Assembly (NCBI RefSeq): GCF_003688405.1 | Contig: NZ_REFC01000013.1 | Coordinates: forward strand, 1 to 64,000 | Direction of reading: 5' to 3' | DNA from: Ulvibacter antarcticus | GTDB lineage: Bacteria; Bacteroidota; Bacteroidia; Flavobacteriales; Flavobacteriaceae | DNA: 64,000 nucleotides | In this document: positions 10,401 through 19,708 of the stretch, in pieces | Numbering within the stretch: position 1 is the stretch's first letter | Layout: each line of letters opens with the position of its first letter | The notes under the pieces: generated by a model | What the model was told of the DNA's origin: nothing | Database searches by the model: none | The model's input: only the letters and a program-made list of their open reading frames with translations | Position numbers and translations under genes: made by a program

Positions 10401-13400
10401 CAGAATGTGCAGAAAATCCTATTCAAACTTTGACCGCAACGGCTACGGTACCTGCTGGACAAACCATCGTTTGGTATGATGCTGCAACTGGTGGCAATGT
10501 AGTTGCCAATCCTATATTAAACGCAGTTGGTACTGTTACTTATTATGCTGAAGCAACTATTACAGCAACAGCTTGTTTAAGTTTAACTAGAACTGCTGTT
10601 ACACTTACAATTTTAAATACTCCTGCTGCTCCTATTTCAGGAGGAGATCAAACAGAATGTGCGCAGGATCCAATTCAGACATTAACTGCAACTGCTACGG
10701 TTCCGGGAGGACAAACCATCGTATGGTACGATGCTGCAACTGGAGGCAATGTAGTAGCCAATCCAATCTTGAATACTATAGGAACTGTTACATATTATGC
10801 TGAAGCTGTTATCACAGTTGGTGGTTGTACTAGTTTAACAAGAACAGCTGTAACATTGACGATCACCGCTTCTCCTGCAGCTCCTATTTCAGGAGGTGAC
10901 CAAACAGAATGTACAGAAGATCCTATCCAAACACTTACAGCAACTGCTACAGTACCTGCTGGACAAACCATCGTTTGGTATGATGCCGCAACTGGTGGCA
11001 ATGTAGTTGCCAATCCTATTTTAAATACAGTTGGTACTGTTACTTATTATGCTGAAGCATCTATTACAGCAACAGCTTGTTTAAGTTTAACTAGAACTGC
11101 TGTAACACTTACAATTTTAAATACTCCCGCTGCGCCTATTTCAGGAGGTGACCAAACAGAATGTGAGGAAGATCCAATTCAGACACTAACTGCAACTGCT
11201 ACGGTCCCTGGAGGACAAACCATTGTTTGGTACGATGCTGCAACTGGTGGAAATGTAGTAGCGAATCCAATTTTGAATACAATCGGTACGATAACTTATT
11301 ATGCTGAAGCTGTTATCACAGTTGGTGGTTGTACTAGTTTAACAAGGACAGCTGTAACATTGACAATCACGGCTTCTCCTAATGCTCCAATTAGTGGAGG
11401 TGACCAAACAGAATGTACAGAAGATCCTATCCAAACACTTACAGCAACTGCTACGGTCCCTGCTGGACAAACCATCGTTTGGTATGATGCTGCAACTGGT
11501 GGCAATGTAGTTGCCAATCCTATATTGAACGCAGTTGGTACTGTTACTTATTATGCTGAAGCATCTATTACAGCAACAGCTTGTTTAAGTTTAACTAGAA
11601 CTGCCGTTACACTTACAATTTTAAATACTCCTGCTGCGCCTATTTCAGGAGGTGACCAAACAGAATGTGAGGAAGATCCAATTCAGACACTAACTGCAAC
11701 TGCTACGGTACCTGGAGGACAAACCATTGTTTGGTACGATGCTGCAACTGGTGGAAATGTTGTTGCCAACCCAATTTTGAATACAATTGGTACGATAACT
11801 TATTATGCTGAAGCAGTGGTAACTATAGGAGGTTGTATCAGTTCAACAAGGACAGCCGTAACTTTGACAATCACAGCTGCAGCAAATGCTCCTATCTCGG
11901 GTGGAGATCAAACAGAATGTGCAGAAGATCCTATTCAAACGTTAACAGCAACGGCTACGGTCCCTGGTGGACAAACCATTGTTTGGTATGATGCTGCAAC
12001 TGGGGGCAATGTTGTTGCGAATCCAGTTTTAAATGCTATAGGTACAGTAACATATTATGCGGAAGCAATTATCACAGCTAGTGGGTGTATTAGTCTAAGT
12101 AGAACAGCAGTGACTCTTACCATTACAGTGGCACCTGATGCTCCTATTTCGGGAGGTGATCAAATAGAATGTGAAGAAAATCCAATTCAAACGTTAACAG
12201 CAACGGCTACGGTACCTGGAGGACAAACCATTGTTTGGTACGATGCTCCAACCGGTGGAAATGTTGTTGCCAACCCAATTTTAAATACAGTTGGTACGAT
12301 TACATATTATGCCGAAGCTGTAATTACAGCCGGAGGTTGTGTTAGTTTGACAAGAGTGGCTGTTACACTGACCATAACGGCAGCGCCAATTGCTCCAATA
12401 ACTGGAGGAGATCAAACAGAATGTGCGCAGGATCCAATTCAGACACTAACTGCAACGGCTACGGTACCTGGAGGACAAACCATAGTGTGGTACGATGCTC
12501 CAACCGGTGGCAATGTAGTTGCCAATCCTATTTTAAATACAGTTGGTACGATTACATATTATGCTGAAGCAATTATAACAGCTGGCGGTTGTTCTAGTTT
12601 AACAAGGACAGCAGTAACATTGACAATAACTGCCGCACCAGATGCTCCTATATCGGGAGGTGATCAAACAGAATGTGAAGAAGATCCTATTCAAACTCTA
12701 ACAGCAACGGCTACGGTTCCTGGCGGGCAAACCATTGTTTGGTATGATGCTGCAACTGGTGGAAACATTGTTGCTAATCCAACGTTAAATACAGTTGGTA
12801 CAATTACATATTATGCGGAAGCTGTAATTACAGCCGGTGGTTGTATTAGTTTGACAAGAACTTCTGTAACCTTGACTATTACAGCCGCACCAGATGCTCC
12901 TATAACTGGAGGTGATCAATCTGAATGTGTAGAAAATCCAATACAAACCTTAACTGCTACTGCGACCGTTCCCGGGGGTCAAACCATTGTTTGGTACGAC
13001 GCTCCAACTGGTGGAAACATTGTTGCCAATCCTATTTTAAATACAGTTGGTACAATAACATATTACGCTGAAGCAAATGTAACAGCTAGTGGTTGTGTTA
13101 GTTTGTCCAGAATTTCAGTAACATTAACATTATCAGCTGCTCCGGACGCTCCTATTTCTGGTGGCGATCAGACTGAATGTGCTGAAACTCCAATTCAAAC
13201 ATTGACCGCAACAGCAACTGTTCCTGGAGGACAGACAATTATATGGTATGATGCGCTTACCGGTGGAAATGTAGTCGCGAATCCAACATTAAACTCTATA
13301 GGTAGTATCACTTATTATGCTGAAGCATTAGATGGTTCTTCGAGTTGTATCAGTGGAGGAAGAACGGCTGTGACACTTACTCTAACAGATGCGCCTACGC

Positions 13401-14383
13401 TTCCTATAAGTGGTGGTAATCAAACTGAATGTGAGTTAGATCCAATCCAGACGCTCACAGCTATAGCTACAGTTCCTGGTGGACAGAGCGTGGTTTGGTA
13501 CGACTCGGCTATTGGAGGTAGTATAGTTGCAAATCCAACCTTGAACGTGGTGGGGTCAGTGACTTATTATGCTGAAGCAGTTGTTACCATTGGTGGATGT
13601 ACAAGTTCATCAAGAACTGCTGTTGTACTTACAATTAATAGTTGTTCTGTAAGCCTAAGTAAGTCTGGTGTGTTTGATGATAATAATGGTGATACAAGTT
13701 CTCAGGCTGGCGAAACCATTTCTTATATATTTTCACTTGACAATACAAGCACTTCGATTTTCTATAATGTTGTAATAAGCGATCCATTAATTGTTGGAGC
13801 TATTACCGGACCAGTTTCAGGTGATGATAATAATGACAACAATCTTGATCCTAATGAAATTTGGGTCTTTACAGCGACTTATGTCGTTACTCAGGCAGAT
13901 GTTGATGACGGACAAGTAATAAATCAAGCTACTGTAAATGTGGAAGACATCGTTGGAAATGTTATATCCGACTTATCTGATGACCCTAATAATGATGATG
14001 ATTTTGATGCAAATGGTGACCTCGAACCCGATGATCCAACGATTACTCTTTTACCTGGAGTAGCCGGTGTAACCTTCGTAATCTATAATGGAGTTACCCC
14101 TAACGGAGATAACGCACATGATTATTTCCAAATTTTAGGTATTGAAGATTTTCAGAATAATTCAATGCAAATTTTTAATAGATGGGGAGTTATAGTTTTT
14201 GAAACAGTGGGCTATGGTGGTTCTTCAGGAGATCAAAATGTTTTCCGAGGAATTTCTGAAGGAAGAGCTACTGTAAGTGGTGATAAAGAACTTCCAACAG
14301 GAACTTATTTTTATGTGTTAAAGTTTCCGGGTGAAAATCCTGGTAAAAATACTTATTCAGGTTATTTGTATCTGAATAGATAA
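7436..14383 (+). CDS. Giant repeat adhesin with type B T9SS C-terminal domain
   Basis: About 2315 residues. Start uncertain: an in-frame TTG at 7415 gives MKKYFNRMHMYLF; I prefer ATG 7436 (or 7442), since TTG starts are rare here. The signal peptide ends near SSYAQ. An N-terminal globular region of ~290 residues (GGFEIDGNLGSN onward) resembles the start of other flavobacterial surface proteins. It is followed by a short Ig-like piece, then twenty tandem ~84-residue repeats (APISGGDQTEC, PIQTLTATATVP, QTIVWYDA, TYYAEA), each with a conserved cysteine pair, then one DUF11-like domain (SLSKSGVFDDNNGD). The type B C-terminal domain (IYNGVTPNGDN, IFNRWGV, GTYFYVLKFPG) ends in YLYLNR. It shares FRGISEGR with the CTD of the upstream adhesin. 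Predicted to be surface exposed and exported with help from the following PorP/SprF gene. Confidence 0.92.
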   Translation: MHMYLFTKFISSEKIQIFICVFLLAIFGSSYAQTINTTTPAGGFEIDGNLGSNTPTNGVGDWVEGVAGTGGFVLTSTGDGVNVSTSALKRDQFNSPGDNIFAAGLTSNDNPGTWIWTTGSIPGKLDIGNTMYHITKDGSNNEWIFVSGDRRLANGVSYLDFEFLQNTLTLTPTFGFTSAGPDNGRTVNDILMTVEYGTGGNVATIDVYQWEDIGGGNFEYVLQAVAPANAVAKTNDVNVAVPFGAFGVFNYTPERFVEAGLNITSILGTLPDPCVGVSFKTLFVRSKEASLPTTSLKDFRVPIQLGPILATAKISYVPNVVCNDSAPIQVTQTGVSGGVYSAVPAGLDIDPATGEINVQNSVPGVFTITYTYGNIACLQTTTTTFTILANPDAPISGGDQSECAEDPIQTLTATATVPAGQTIVWYDAPAGGNVVANPTLNTVGTITYYAEAVINSSNCKSTSRTSVTLTIIASPNAPISGGNQTECEENPIQTLTATATVPAGQTITWYDAPTGGNVVANPILNTVGTITYYAEATLIAGGCQSTTRTAVILTITAAPNAPLSGGDQTECAQDPIQTLTATATVPGGQTIVWYDAATGGNVVANPILNTIGTVTYYAEAVITVGGCTSSTRTAVTLTITASPAAPISGGDQTECAENPIQTLTATATVPGGQTIVWYDAAIGGNVVANPILNAVGTVTYYAEASITATACLSLTRTAVILTILNTPAAPISGGDQTECAQDPIQTLTATATVPGGQTIVWYDAATGGNVVANPILNTIGTITYYAEAVITVGGCTSSTRTAVTLTITASPAAPISGGDQTECAENPIQTLTATATVPAGQTIVWYDAAIGGNVVANPILNAVGTVTYYAEASITATACLSLTRTAVTLTILNTPAAPISGGDQTECEEDPIQTLTATATVPGGQTIVWYDAATGGNVVANPILNTIGTITYYAEAVITVGGCTSLTRTAVTLTITASPAAPISGGDQTECAENPIQTLTATATVPAGQTIVWYDAATGGNVVANPILNAVGTVTYYAEATITATACLSLTRTAVTLTILNTPAAPISGGDQTECAQDPIQTLTATATVPGGQTIVWYDAATGGNVVANPILNTIGTVTYYAEAVITVGGCTSLTRTAVTLTITASPAAPISGGDQTECTEDPIQTLTATATVPAGQTIVWYDAATGGNVVANPILNTVGTVTYYAEASITATACLSLTRTAVTLTILNTPAAPISGGDQTECEEDPIQTLTATATVPGGQTIVWYDAATGGNVVANPILNTIGTITYYAEAVITVGGCTSLTRTAVTLTITASPNAPISGGDQTECTEDPIQTLTATATVPAGQTIVWYDAATGGNVVANPILNAVGTVTYYAEASITATACLSLTRTAVTLTILNTPAAPISGGDQTECEEDPIQTLTATATVPGGQTIVWYDAATGGNVVANPILNTIGTITYYAEAVVTIGGCISSTRTAVTLTITAAANAPISGGDQTECAEDPIQTLTATATVPGGQTIVWYDAATGGNVVANPVLNAIGTVTYYAEAIITASGCISLSRTAVTLTITVAPDAPISGGDQIECEENPIQTLTATATVPGGQTIVWYDAPTGGNVVANPILNTVGTITYYAEAVITAGGCVSLTRVAVTLTITAAPIAPITGGDQTECAQDPIQTLTATATVPGGQTIVWYDAPTGGNVVANPILNTVGTITYYAEAIITAGGCSSLTRTAVTLTITAAPDAPISGGDQTECEEDPIQTLTATATVPGGQTIVWYDAATGGNIVANPTLNTVGTITYYAEAVITAGGCISLTRTSVTLTITAAPDAPITGGDQSECVENPIQTLTATATVPGGQTIVWYDAPTGGNIVANPILNTVGTITYYAEANVTASGCVSLSRISVTLTLSAAPDAPISGGDQTECAETPIQTLTATATVPGGQTIIWYDALTGGNVVANPTLNSIGSITYYAEALDGSSSCISGGRTAVTLTLTDAPTLPISGGNQTECELDPIQTLTAIATVPGGQSVVWYDSAIGGSIVANPTLNVVGSVTYYAEAVVTIGGCTSSSRTAVVLTINSCSVSLSKSGVFDDNNGDTSSQAGETISYIFSLDNTSTSIFYNVVISDPLIVGAITGPVSGDDNNDNNLDPNEIWVFTATYVVTQADVDDGQVINQATVNVEDIVGNVISDLSDDPNNDDDFDANGDLEPDDPTITLLPGVAGVTFVIYNGVTPNGDNAHDYFQILGIEDFQNNSMQIFNRWGVIVFETVGYGGSSGDQNVFRGISEGRATVSGDKELPTGTYFYVLKFPGENPGKNTYSGYLYLNR
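8603..13636 (+). repeat. Twenty tandem ~252-bp coding repeats
   Basis: Twenty copies, counted by the PIQTLTA motif, follow one another inside the adhesin gene. Copies 3 to 13 (about 9110-11880) alternate between two variants, one with ITVGGCTS and one with ITATACLS, giving a ~504-bp higher-order period. Copies 14 to 20 and 1 to 2 are more diverged. Near-identity in the middle suggests recent unequal exchange of dimers. The array is also a risk for collapse in short-read assembly. Confidence 0.93.
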
Positions 14384-14435
14384 AATTAAAAAGCTTCTTA
14401 CGGTCTGATTCCGTTCAAGTTTAAATTATATAACT

Positions 14436-15380
14436 ATGAAAAGCAGTTATTTTACAATTATAATTTTGGTTCTCTTCGGAATTTTTACCGGGAGTGCGCA
14501 ACAGGATTCGCAATACACTCAATATATGTATAATACGCAAATCGTGAATCCGGCATACGCAGGTACTGGCGATGTATTGAGTTTTGGTTTGTTGTTGCGA
14601 ACACAATGGGTAAGTCTTGAAGGTGCTCCAAAAACCGGGTCTTTTTCAATTAATTCACCATTGGGTTTAATGGATAATATGGGTATCGGATTATCCGTAG
14701 TTCATGATGAGTTGGGCCCATCGGTTGAATCGAATATAAACGTAGATTTTGCTTATGCTATAAGTACTTCCGATACAGGAGAAATTTCATTTGGTTTAAA
14801 GGCGGGACTCGATATACTGGATGTTGATTTTAGTAAGTTAAATCTTAATCCAAATACACCCGATTCACGTTTTGAGAACAACATTGATAATAAATTGCAA
14901 CCTCAAATAGGTGCCGGAGTTTATTTTAACACCGAAAAATTCTACTTAGGTGCTTCTGTTCCTAATTTTTTAACGACCAAGCATTTCGATACAAATAGTC
15001 TAACAAATACACAGTCGAGTGCTATCGCGGCAGAGAGATTACATTACTTTTTAATTGCCGGCTATGTGTTCGATTTAAGTGACAATCTTAAATTTAAACC
15101 AGCGACTTTAGTGAAAGCTGTAAGTGGCGCACCGCTTCAATGGGACGCCTCAGCAAACTTCCTTATTAATGAAAAATTTACAGTAGGAGCTTCTTACAGA
15201 TGGAGTGCAGCCGTAAGTGCTATGCTTGGATTTCAGGCTTCTAAAGGTATATTTATTGGTTTTGGATATGATTACCAAACAACCGACCTTGAGGAATTTA
15301 GCGATGGCTCCTATGAATTAATTTTACGTTATGATCTCTTTAACAAGGCCGAACGATTTGTAACTCCTAGATTCTTTTAA
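14436..15380 (+). CDS. PorP/SprF family type IX secretion outer-membrane protein (second copy)
   Basis: A 314-residue paralogue of the protein at 4021-4962, collinear over its whole length. It has the same signal peptide pattern (ending GSAQ), the QQDSQYTQYMYN mature start, NPAYAG, and the ending PRFF. It lies 52 nt behind the second adhesin and 11 nt before the next PorE-like gene, in the same order as the first cassette. The gap before it contains only a short acgg/ccgt hairpin instead of the strong GC stem seen in the first cassette. Role inferred: export or anchoring of the 7436-14383 adhesin. Confidence 0.92.
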   Translation: MKSSYFTIIILVLFGIFTGSAQQDSQYTQYMYNTQIVNPAYAGTGDVLSFGLLLRTQWVSLEGAPKTGSFSINSPLGLMDNMGIGLSVVHDELGPSVESNINVDFAYAISTSDTGEISFGLKAGLDILDVDFSKLNLNPNTPDSRFENNIDNKLQPQIGAGVYFNTEKFYLGASVPNFLTTKHFDTNSLTNTQSSAIAAERLHYFLIAGYVFDLSDNLKFKPATLVKAVSGAPLQWDASANFLINEKFTVGASYRWSAAVSAMLGFQASKGIFIGFGYDYQTTDLEEFSDGSYELILRYDLFNKAERFVTPRFF

Positions 15381-15391
15381 AAATACCTGCT

Positions 15392-17329
15392 ATGAAAACT
15401 TTTATTCGCATTATTTTCTTGTCTTTAGTAATTGTGTTTAGCTCTGGGAATTTATTCGCACAAAAGAAACAACTCGAAAAAGCGAATCAGGAATTTGATA
15501 GGTTTTCATATATAGATGCTCGAGCTATTTATCTCAAAGTTATTGAAGACGGTTACACTTCCGCAGAAATATATCAAAAGCTTGGAGACACCTATTATTG
15601 GAATAGTGATTACGATAATGCAGCAAAATGGTATTCTAAACTCGCAAATGAATTTCCGAAGCAAACAACAGCACAATATTACTTTAGAGCTGCTCAATCG
15701 TTAAAAAGTATAAATATGCTTGATGAAGCCAATCATATGATGGCCCAATTTGAAGCTAATGGAGGAAATGGATTACTTCTGAAGGAATTTGACAATGATC
15801 CAAATTATTTACAGAGTATTGGATTAGTTACTAAGAATTTTGATCTGGAAAAAGTATCAATCAATTCTGAATCATCAGATTTCGGACCGTCATTTTACGG
15901 TGCCAATAAAGTGGTTTATGCTACTTCTTCGAACAAAAATGAAGGCTTTAAAATAGATGAGTGGAATCAACAACCATTTCTAGATCTTTTTGTAGCCGAT
16001 ATGGACGAGGAAGGAAACCTTTCAAATCCTAGATCCTTTAGTAGTAAAATAAATACCCCGTATCATGAATCCTCTGCGGTATTCACTAAGGATTTAAAAA
16101 CAGTTTACTTCACAAGAAACAACTTTATCAACGGCAAAAAAGGAAAGGATAAGGAAAAAACAATACGGTTAAAACTTTATAAAGCAACCAGTTCGGGAGA
16201 TGGCGATTGGGATAACATTGTGGAGCTTCCGTTTAATTCTAAAGAGTATTCTGTCGCCCATCCGGCTTTAAGTGTCAATGAACAACGACTTTATTTCTCT
16301 TCCGATATGCCCGGTACTCTTGGGATGTCCGATTTATGGTATGTTGATATAATTGGTGATAACAGTTATGGTACGCCTGTAAATCTGGGTGAAGCTATTA
16401 ATACTGAAGCAAGGGAATCTTTCCCCTTTATTAGTGATGAAGGAAAACTTTACTATTCGAGTGATGGCCTTGACGGATTTGGAGGATTTGATGTTTATGT
16501 TACTACTCTTAATTCAAGTGGACTTACTGGTTCCATTACTGGTTTAGGTAAACCTGTAAATAGTAGCCAGGATGATTTCGGCTTTATAATTAATGAGGAA
16601 AAAGGACTTGGATACATATCATCTAATCGAGGAAGTGCCGTAGGTGGTAGTATTAATGATGAAATTTACCTCATAAAAGGTAAGTGCGAAATTTCAATAA
16701 AAGGTACTGTAATAGATGTAGATGATTTGTCTTTAATTGAAGGAGCTGAGGTAACACTTTTGGATGGTGATAACAATATAGTAGATACGTTTGTTGTGAA
16801 ATCTGATGCGGCATTTAGTTTTATGGCAGATTGCGATTCAGATTATGCCTTACGTGCATCGAAAAATGGGTACCAGCCCAATGAAAAACTCATCTCAACG
16901 CCAGATAAATCCGGTGAAATTGTGGTGCCTATTGCACTGAAAAGTATGAGCCCTTGCCCGCCTAATGATTTGGGCTGTATATTGAGCTTACAACCTATTT
17001 ATTTTGATTACGATAGGTTCAATATTAGACCTGACGCAGAAATAGAAATCGCAAAGGTTTTAGCCGCTATGAGGGAATATCCTGAATTGGTTATACACAT
17101 AGAATCACATACAGATTCCCGCGCACCAAATAAGTACAATGAAAGACTTTCTGAAAATCGTGCACAGGCAACCTTAAGTTGGTTGGTTAAGAAAGGGATC
17201 AGTAAGAGCAGATTAACCGCCAAGGGTTATGGTGAAACTCAACTTACGAATAGATGTTCAGATGGAGTCGCGTGTTCTGAAGCGGAACATCAGTTGAATA
17301 GACGTTCGATGTTTATTATTCAGAATTAA
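15392..17329 (+). CDS. PorE-like OmpA protein (second copy)
   Basis: 645 residues with a signal peptide ending at NLFAQ. The domains repeat the layout of the 4975-6981 protein: TPR helices (EIYQKLGDTYYWNSDYDNAAKWY), PD40-type propeller blades (LYFSSDMPGTLGMSDLWYVD), a regulatory-like beta fold (IEGAEVTLLDGDNN) and OmpA_C (YFDYDRFNIRPDAEIEIA, SHTDSRAPNKYNERLSENRA). It lacks the extra cysteine-containing stretch of the first copy. It should sit on the periplasmic face of the outer membrane and bind peptidoglycan through the TDSR / NxxLSxxRA residues. It is the third gene of the second cassette. No strong terminator is visible after it, only a 5-bp cacct/aggtg stem without T's. Confidence 0.92.
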   Translation: MKTFIRIIFLSLVIVFSSGNLFAQKKQLEKANQEFDRFSYIDARAIYLKVIEDGYTSAEIYQKLGDTYYWNSDYDNAAKWYSKLANEFPKQTTAQYYFRAAQSLKSINMLDEANHMMAQFEANGGNGLLLKEFDNDPNYLQSIGLVTKNFDLEKVSINSESSDFGPSFYGANKVVYATSSNKNEGFKIDEWNQQPFLDLFVADMDEEGNLSNPRSFSSKINTPYHESSAVFTKDLKTVYFTRNNFINGKKGKDKEKTIRLKLYKATSSGDGDWDNIVELPFNSKEYSVAHPALSVNEQRLYFSSDMPGTLGMSDLWYVDIIGDNSYGTPVNLGEAINTEARESFPFISDEGKLYYSSDGLDGFGGFDVYVTTLNSSGLTGSITGLGKPVNSSQDDFGFIINEEKGLGYISSNRGSAVGGSINDEIYLIKGKCEISIKGTVIDVDDLSLIEGAEVTLLDGDNNIVDTFVVKSDAAFSFMADCDSDYALRASKNGYQPNEKLISTPDKSGEIVVPIALKSMSPCPPNDLGCILSLQPIYFDYDRFNIRPDAEIEIAKVLAAMREYPELVIHIESHTDSRAPNKYNERLSENRAQATLSWLVKKGISKSRLTAKGYGETQLTNRCSDGVACSEAEHQLNRRSMFIIQN

Positions 17330-17683
17330 AACCAATACTTCAGCCAAAGATTTCCGACATTTCACCTTGAATTAGGTGGGTAAGTATCCATAAACGACAT
17401 ATTTTGAGTATGTTATCGTGTATATCGGTATTTAGTCTAATTCCTACATTATTTTATTCCTACAAAAGAAATCTTTATTATCTTTACTGAAGTTAAGACT
17501 TATCTCCGAATTTGGTTATAAGTTATAATACTCTTCCCCACAGGTATTTTACATACTGGAATAAATTAGATAGTTAAATCAAAGGTTAATTGGTCATTAT
17601 ATATGGCAATTCGCCACAGGACTTTTATGCTTAAAAATCAAGTTCTGGAAAAGAAAAAGTTTAAGAATTTAAAGTGTATAGCT
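17330..17683 (+). promoter_or_regulatory. Upstream region of the third PorE-like gene
   Basis: This 354-bp AT-rich gap shows no supported gene. It carries two TTCCTACA motifs (17441-17448 and 17457-17464), the same motif found before the second adhesin and, on the opposite strand, before the giant lectin-type protein. An in-frame ATG at 17603 exists but would give a long basic N-terminus in front of the signal peptide, so I count it as leader. Confidence 0.4.
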
Positions 17684-19639
17684 ATGAAGAGGTATATAAA
17701 AAGTATTGCTTTAATTGTAATTACAATCCTTTGTAATCAGAATATTATTGCTCAAAATCAGAAGCTTAATAAGGCAGATCTGGAATATGATCAATACGAC
17801 TTTATAGATGCACGAGACATTTATTTAAAAGTGGTTGAAAAGGGATATCATTCCGCAGAAATTTATAAAAAATTAGGAGATACTTACTACTATAATAGTG
17901 ATTATAAAACTGCTTCGGATTGGTATGGTAAACTATTTGAAACTTATCCGGGTGATGTTGATATTGAATATTTTTACCGTGCTGCCCAGTCATACAAGAG
18001 CATAGATAGATATGAAGAATCCAATGAATTAATGGATACATATATCGCTATGGGAGGAGAAGAAAAAGTAATTCAAGCGTTTGAAAATGATCCCGAATAC
18101 TTAAAAAGCCTTGGTATCGAAACATTCAAATATGTATTGAATAAAATCTCTGTCAACAGTAAATTTTCTGATTTTGGACCTTCTTATTATAAGAATAAAA
18201 TTGTCTTTGCTTCTTCGACTAAAGATTTAGAAAACTTCAAAACGCATAACTGGAATAATTTACCTTATTTGGACCTTTATTCGGCCGATATAGACAAAGA
18301 CGGTAACTATTCAAATCCGGAACCCTTATCCGGAGAAGTTAACACAGTTTATCACGAATCATCGACTGCATTTACGAAGGATGGAAAAACCATGTACTTT
18401 ACCAGAAATAACTATACAAATGGTAAAAAGGGAAGTGATGACAGACGTACTATGCGTTTAAAACTATACAAGGCTACTAAGAATTTAATTGGAGAATGGG
18501 TAAATGTGGAGGAATTGCCTTTCAATTCTCCTCAATACAGTGTAGCGCATCCTGCCTTAAGCAAGGACGAAAAACGACTTTATTTTGCATCCGACATGCT
18601 CGGGACATATGGGAGATCTGATTTGTGGTATACTGAAATTTTGGAGAATAATATGTATGGTGAACCGGTAAACCTCGGTCCAAATATCAATACCAGATCA
18701 CGTGAAACATTTCCTTATATCAGTGAATATAATAACCTTTATTTTTCCAGCGATGGATATGGAGGGTATGGAGGTCTTGATATTTTCATAACACCATTAG
18801 ACGAGGAAGGAAACTATGGGAAAATTTCAAATTTTGGTGAACCAATTAATAGTAATCAGGATGATTTTGGTTTTATAACTAAAGAAAGTGAAGGAACAGG
18901 ATATTTCTCTTCAAATATTGATGGAGGTCGAGGAAGTATAGACGATGAAATATTTAGGTTTGTAGAGGAATGTGTAATGACGATTACCACTACTGTTACT
19001 GATATCGACACCGGTGAATTAATACCGGGCGCCGAAGTCTCTCTTCTGGATTCCAACAATAAATTGATTGAAAAGGTAACAGTAGGAGATGATGCCAAAT
19101 ATACTTTTACCGGTCATTGCGAAACACAATATTCTGTGTTGGCAACAAAGAAAAAATTCTTCCCTAACGAAAAAATAATAGTAACGCCAAACGAAGGAGG
19201 TGTGATCGACTTAATTTTAGAGCTAAAACGAAAAGAAGATTGTTTGCCAAATGATCTCGGTTGTCGTCTTAATTTGCAGCCCATATACTTCGATTATGAC
19301 AGAGCAGAAATACGAGATGATGCGGCAATCGAACTGGCAAAAATTCTGTCAGCCTTGCAATTATATCCGGAACTTGTAATACATATTGAGTCACATACAG
19401 ATTCAAGAGGTCGAGATAGTTATAATGAAAAATTATCCGATCGTAGAGCAAAATCGACCATGAATTGGATAGCTGAAAGAGGAGTAGACCCTTTTAGATT
19501 AACGGCCAAAGGTTATGGCGAATCTCAGCTGGTAAATTATTGCTCAAACGATGTTGAATGCACAGAAGAAGAGCATCAATTAAACAGACGTTCCATGTTC
19601 TTAATACAAGATCACAATTCGACCGTGACTTCAAAATAG
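17684..19639 (+). CDS. PorE-like OmpA protein (third, stand-alone copy)
   Basis: Start chosen at ATG 17684 (MKRYIKSIALIVITILC) because it gives a signal peptide ending at IIAQ and sits in the same 'agctATGAA' context as its paralogues; the upstream ATG at 17603 would add 27 residues. About 651 residues. Same order of domains: TPR (EIYKKLGDTYYYNSDYKTA), propeller blades (LYFASDMLGTYGRSDLWY), beta-sandwich (IPGAEVSLLDSNN), OmpA_C (YFDYDRAEIRDDAAIELA, SHTDSRGRDSYNEKLSDRRA). Unlike the other two copies it has no adhesin or PorP/SprF partner next to it. It may be a cassette remnant or a protein serving several exporters. More diverged than the other two are from each other. Confidence 0.9.
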   Translation: MKRYIKSIALIVITILCNQNIIAQNQKLNKADLEYDQYDFIDARDIYLKVVEKGYHSAEIYKKLGDTYYYNSDYKTASDWYGKLFETYPGDVDIEYFYRAAQSYKSIDRYEESNELMDTYIAMGGEEKVIQAFENDPEYLKSLGIETFKYVLNKISVNSKFSDFGPSYYKNKIVFASSTKDLENFKTHNWNNLPYLDLYSADIDKDGNYSNPEPLSGEVNTVYHESSTAFTKDGKTMYFTRNNYTNGKKGSDDRRTMRLKLYKATKNLIGEWVNVEELPFNSPQYSVAHPALSKDEKRLYFASDMLGTYGRSDLWYTEILENNMYGEPVNLGPNINTRSRETFPYISEYNNLYFSSDGYGGYGGLDIFITPLDEEGNYGKISNFGEPINSNQDDFGFITKESEGTGYFSSNIDGGRGSIDDEIFRFVEECVMTITTTVTDIDTGELIPGAEVSLLDSNNKLIEKVTVGDDAKYTFTGHCETQYSVLATKKKFFPNEKIIVTPNEGGVIDLILELKRKEDCLPNDLGCRLNLQPIYFDYDRAEIRDDAAIELAKILSALQLYPELVIHIESHTDSRGRDSYNEKLSDRRAKSTMNWIAERGVDPFRLTAKGYGESQLVNYCSNDVECTEEEHQLNRRSMFLIQDHNSTVTSK

Positions 19640-19683
19640 TCGTTACTAAGCATAATTGTTTTTAATTACCGTCTCCTATTTCG

Positions 19684-19691
19684 TACTTTTG
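19684..19691 (+). promoter_or_regulatory. Likely -7 box of the idi operon
   Basis: TACTTTTG matches the Bacteroidota TAnnTTTG element and lies 17 nt before the idi ATG. A TTG lies 25 nt upstream, longer than the usual ~20 spacing. Confidence 0.45.
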
Positions 19692-19708
19692 AGGAAATAA
19701 AATTGTCC

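Noticed and set aside
10795-11517. Two minus-strand ORFs of equal length 504 bp apart within the adhesin repeats
   Set aside because: They are antisense shadows of the coding repeats; their spacing only reflects the dimeric repeat period.
8603-13636. Regular repetition at DNA level, superficially like a CRISPR or satellite array
   Set aside because: The repeats are continuous coding sequence in one long frame, with units of ~252 bp and no unique spacers.
17537-17626. Two CCACAGG words before the third PorE-like gene as a binding site pair
   Set aside because: Too short and too far apart to separate from chance.
17603-17683. N-terminal extension of the third PorE-like protein from ATG 17603
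   Set aside because: It would place 27 mostly basic residues in front of a clear signal peptide.
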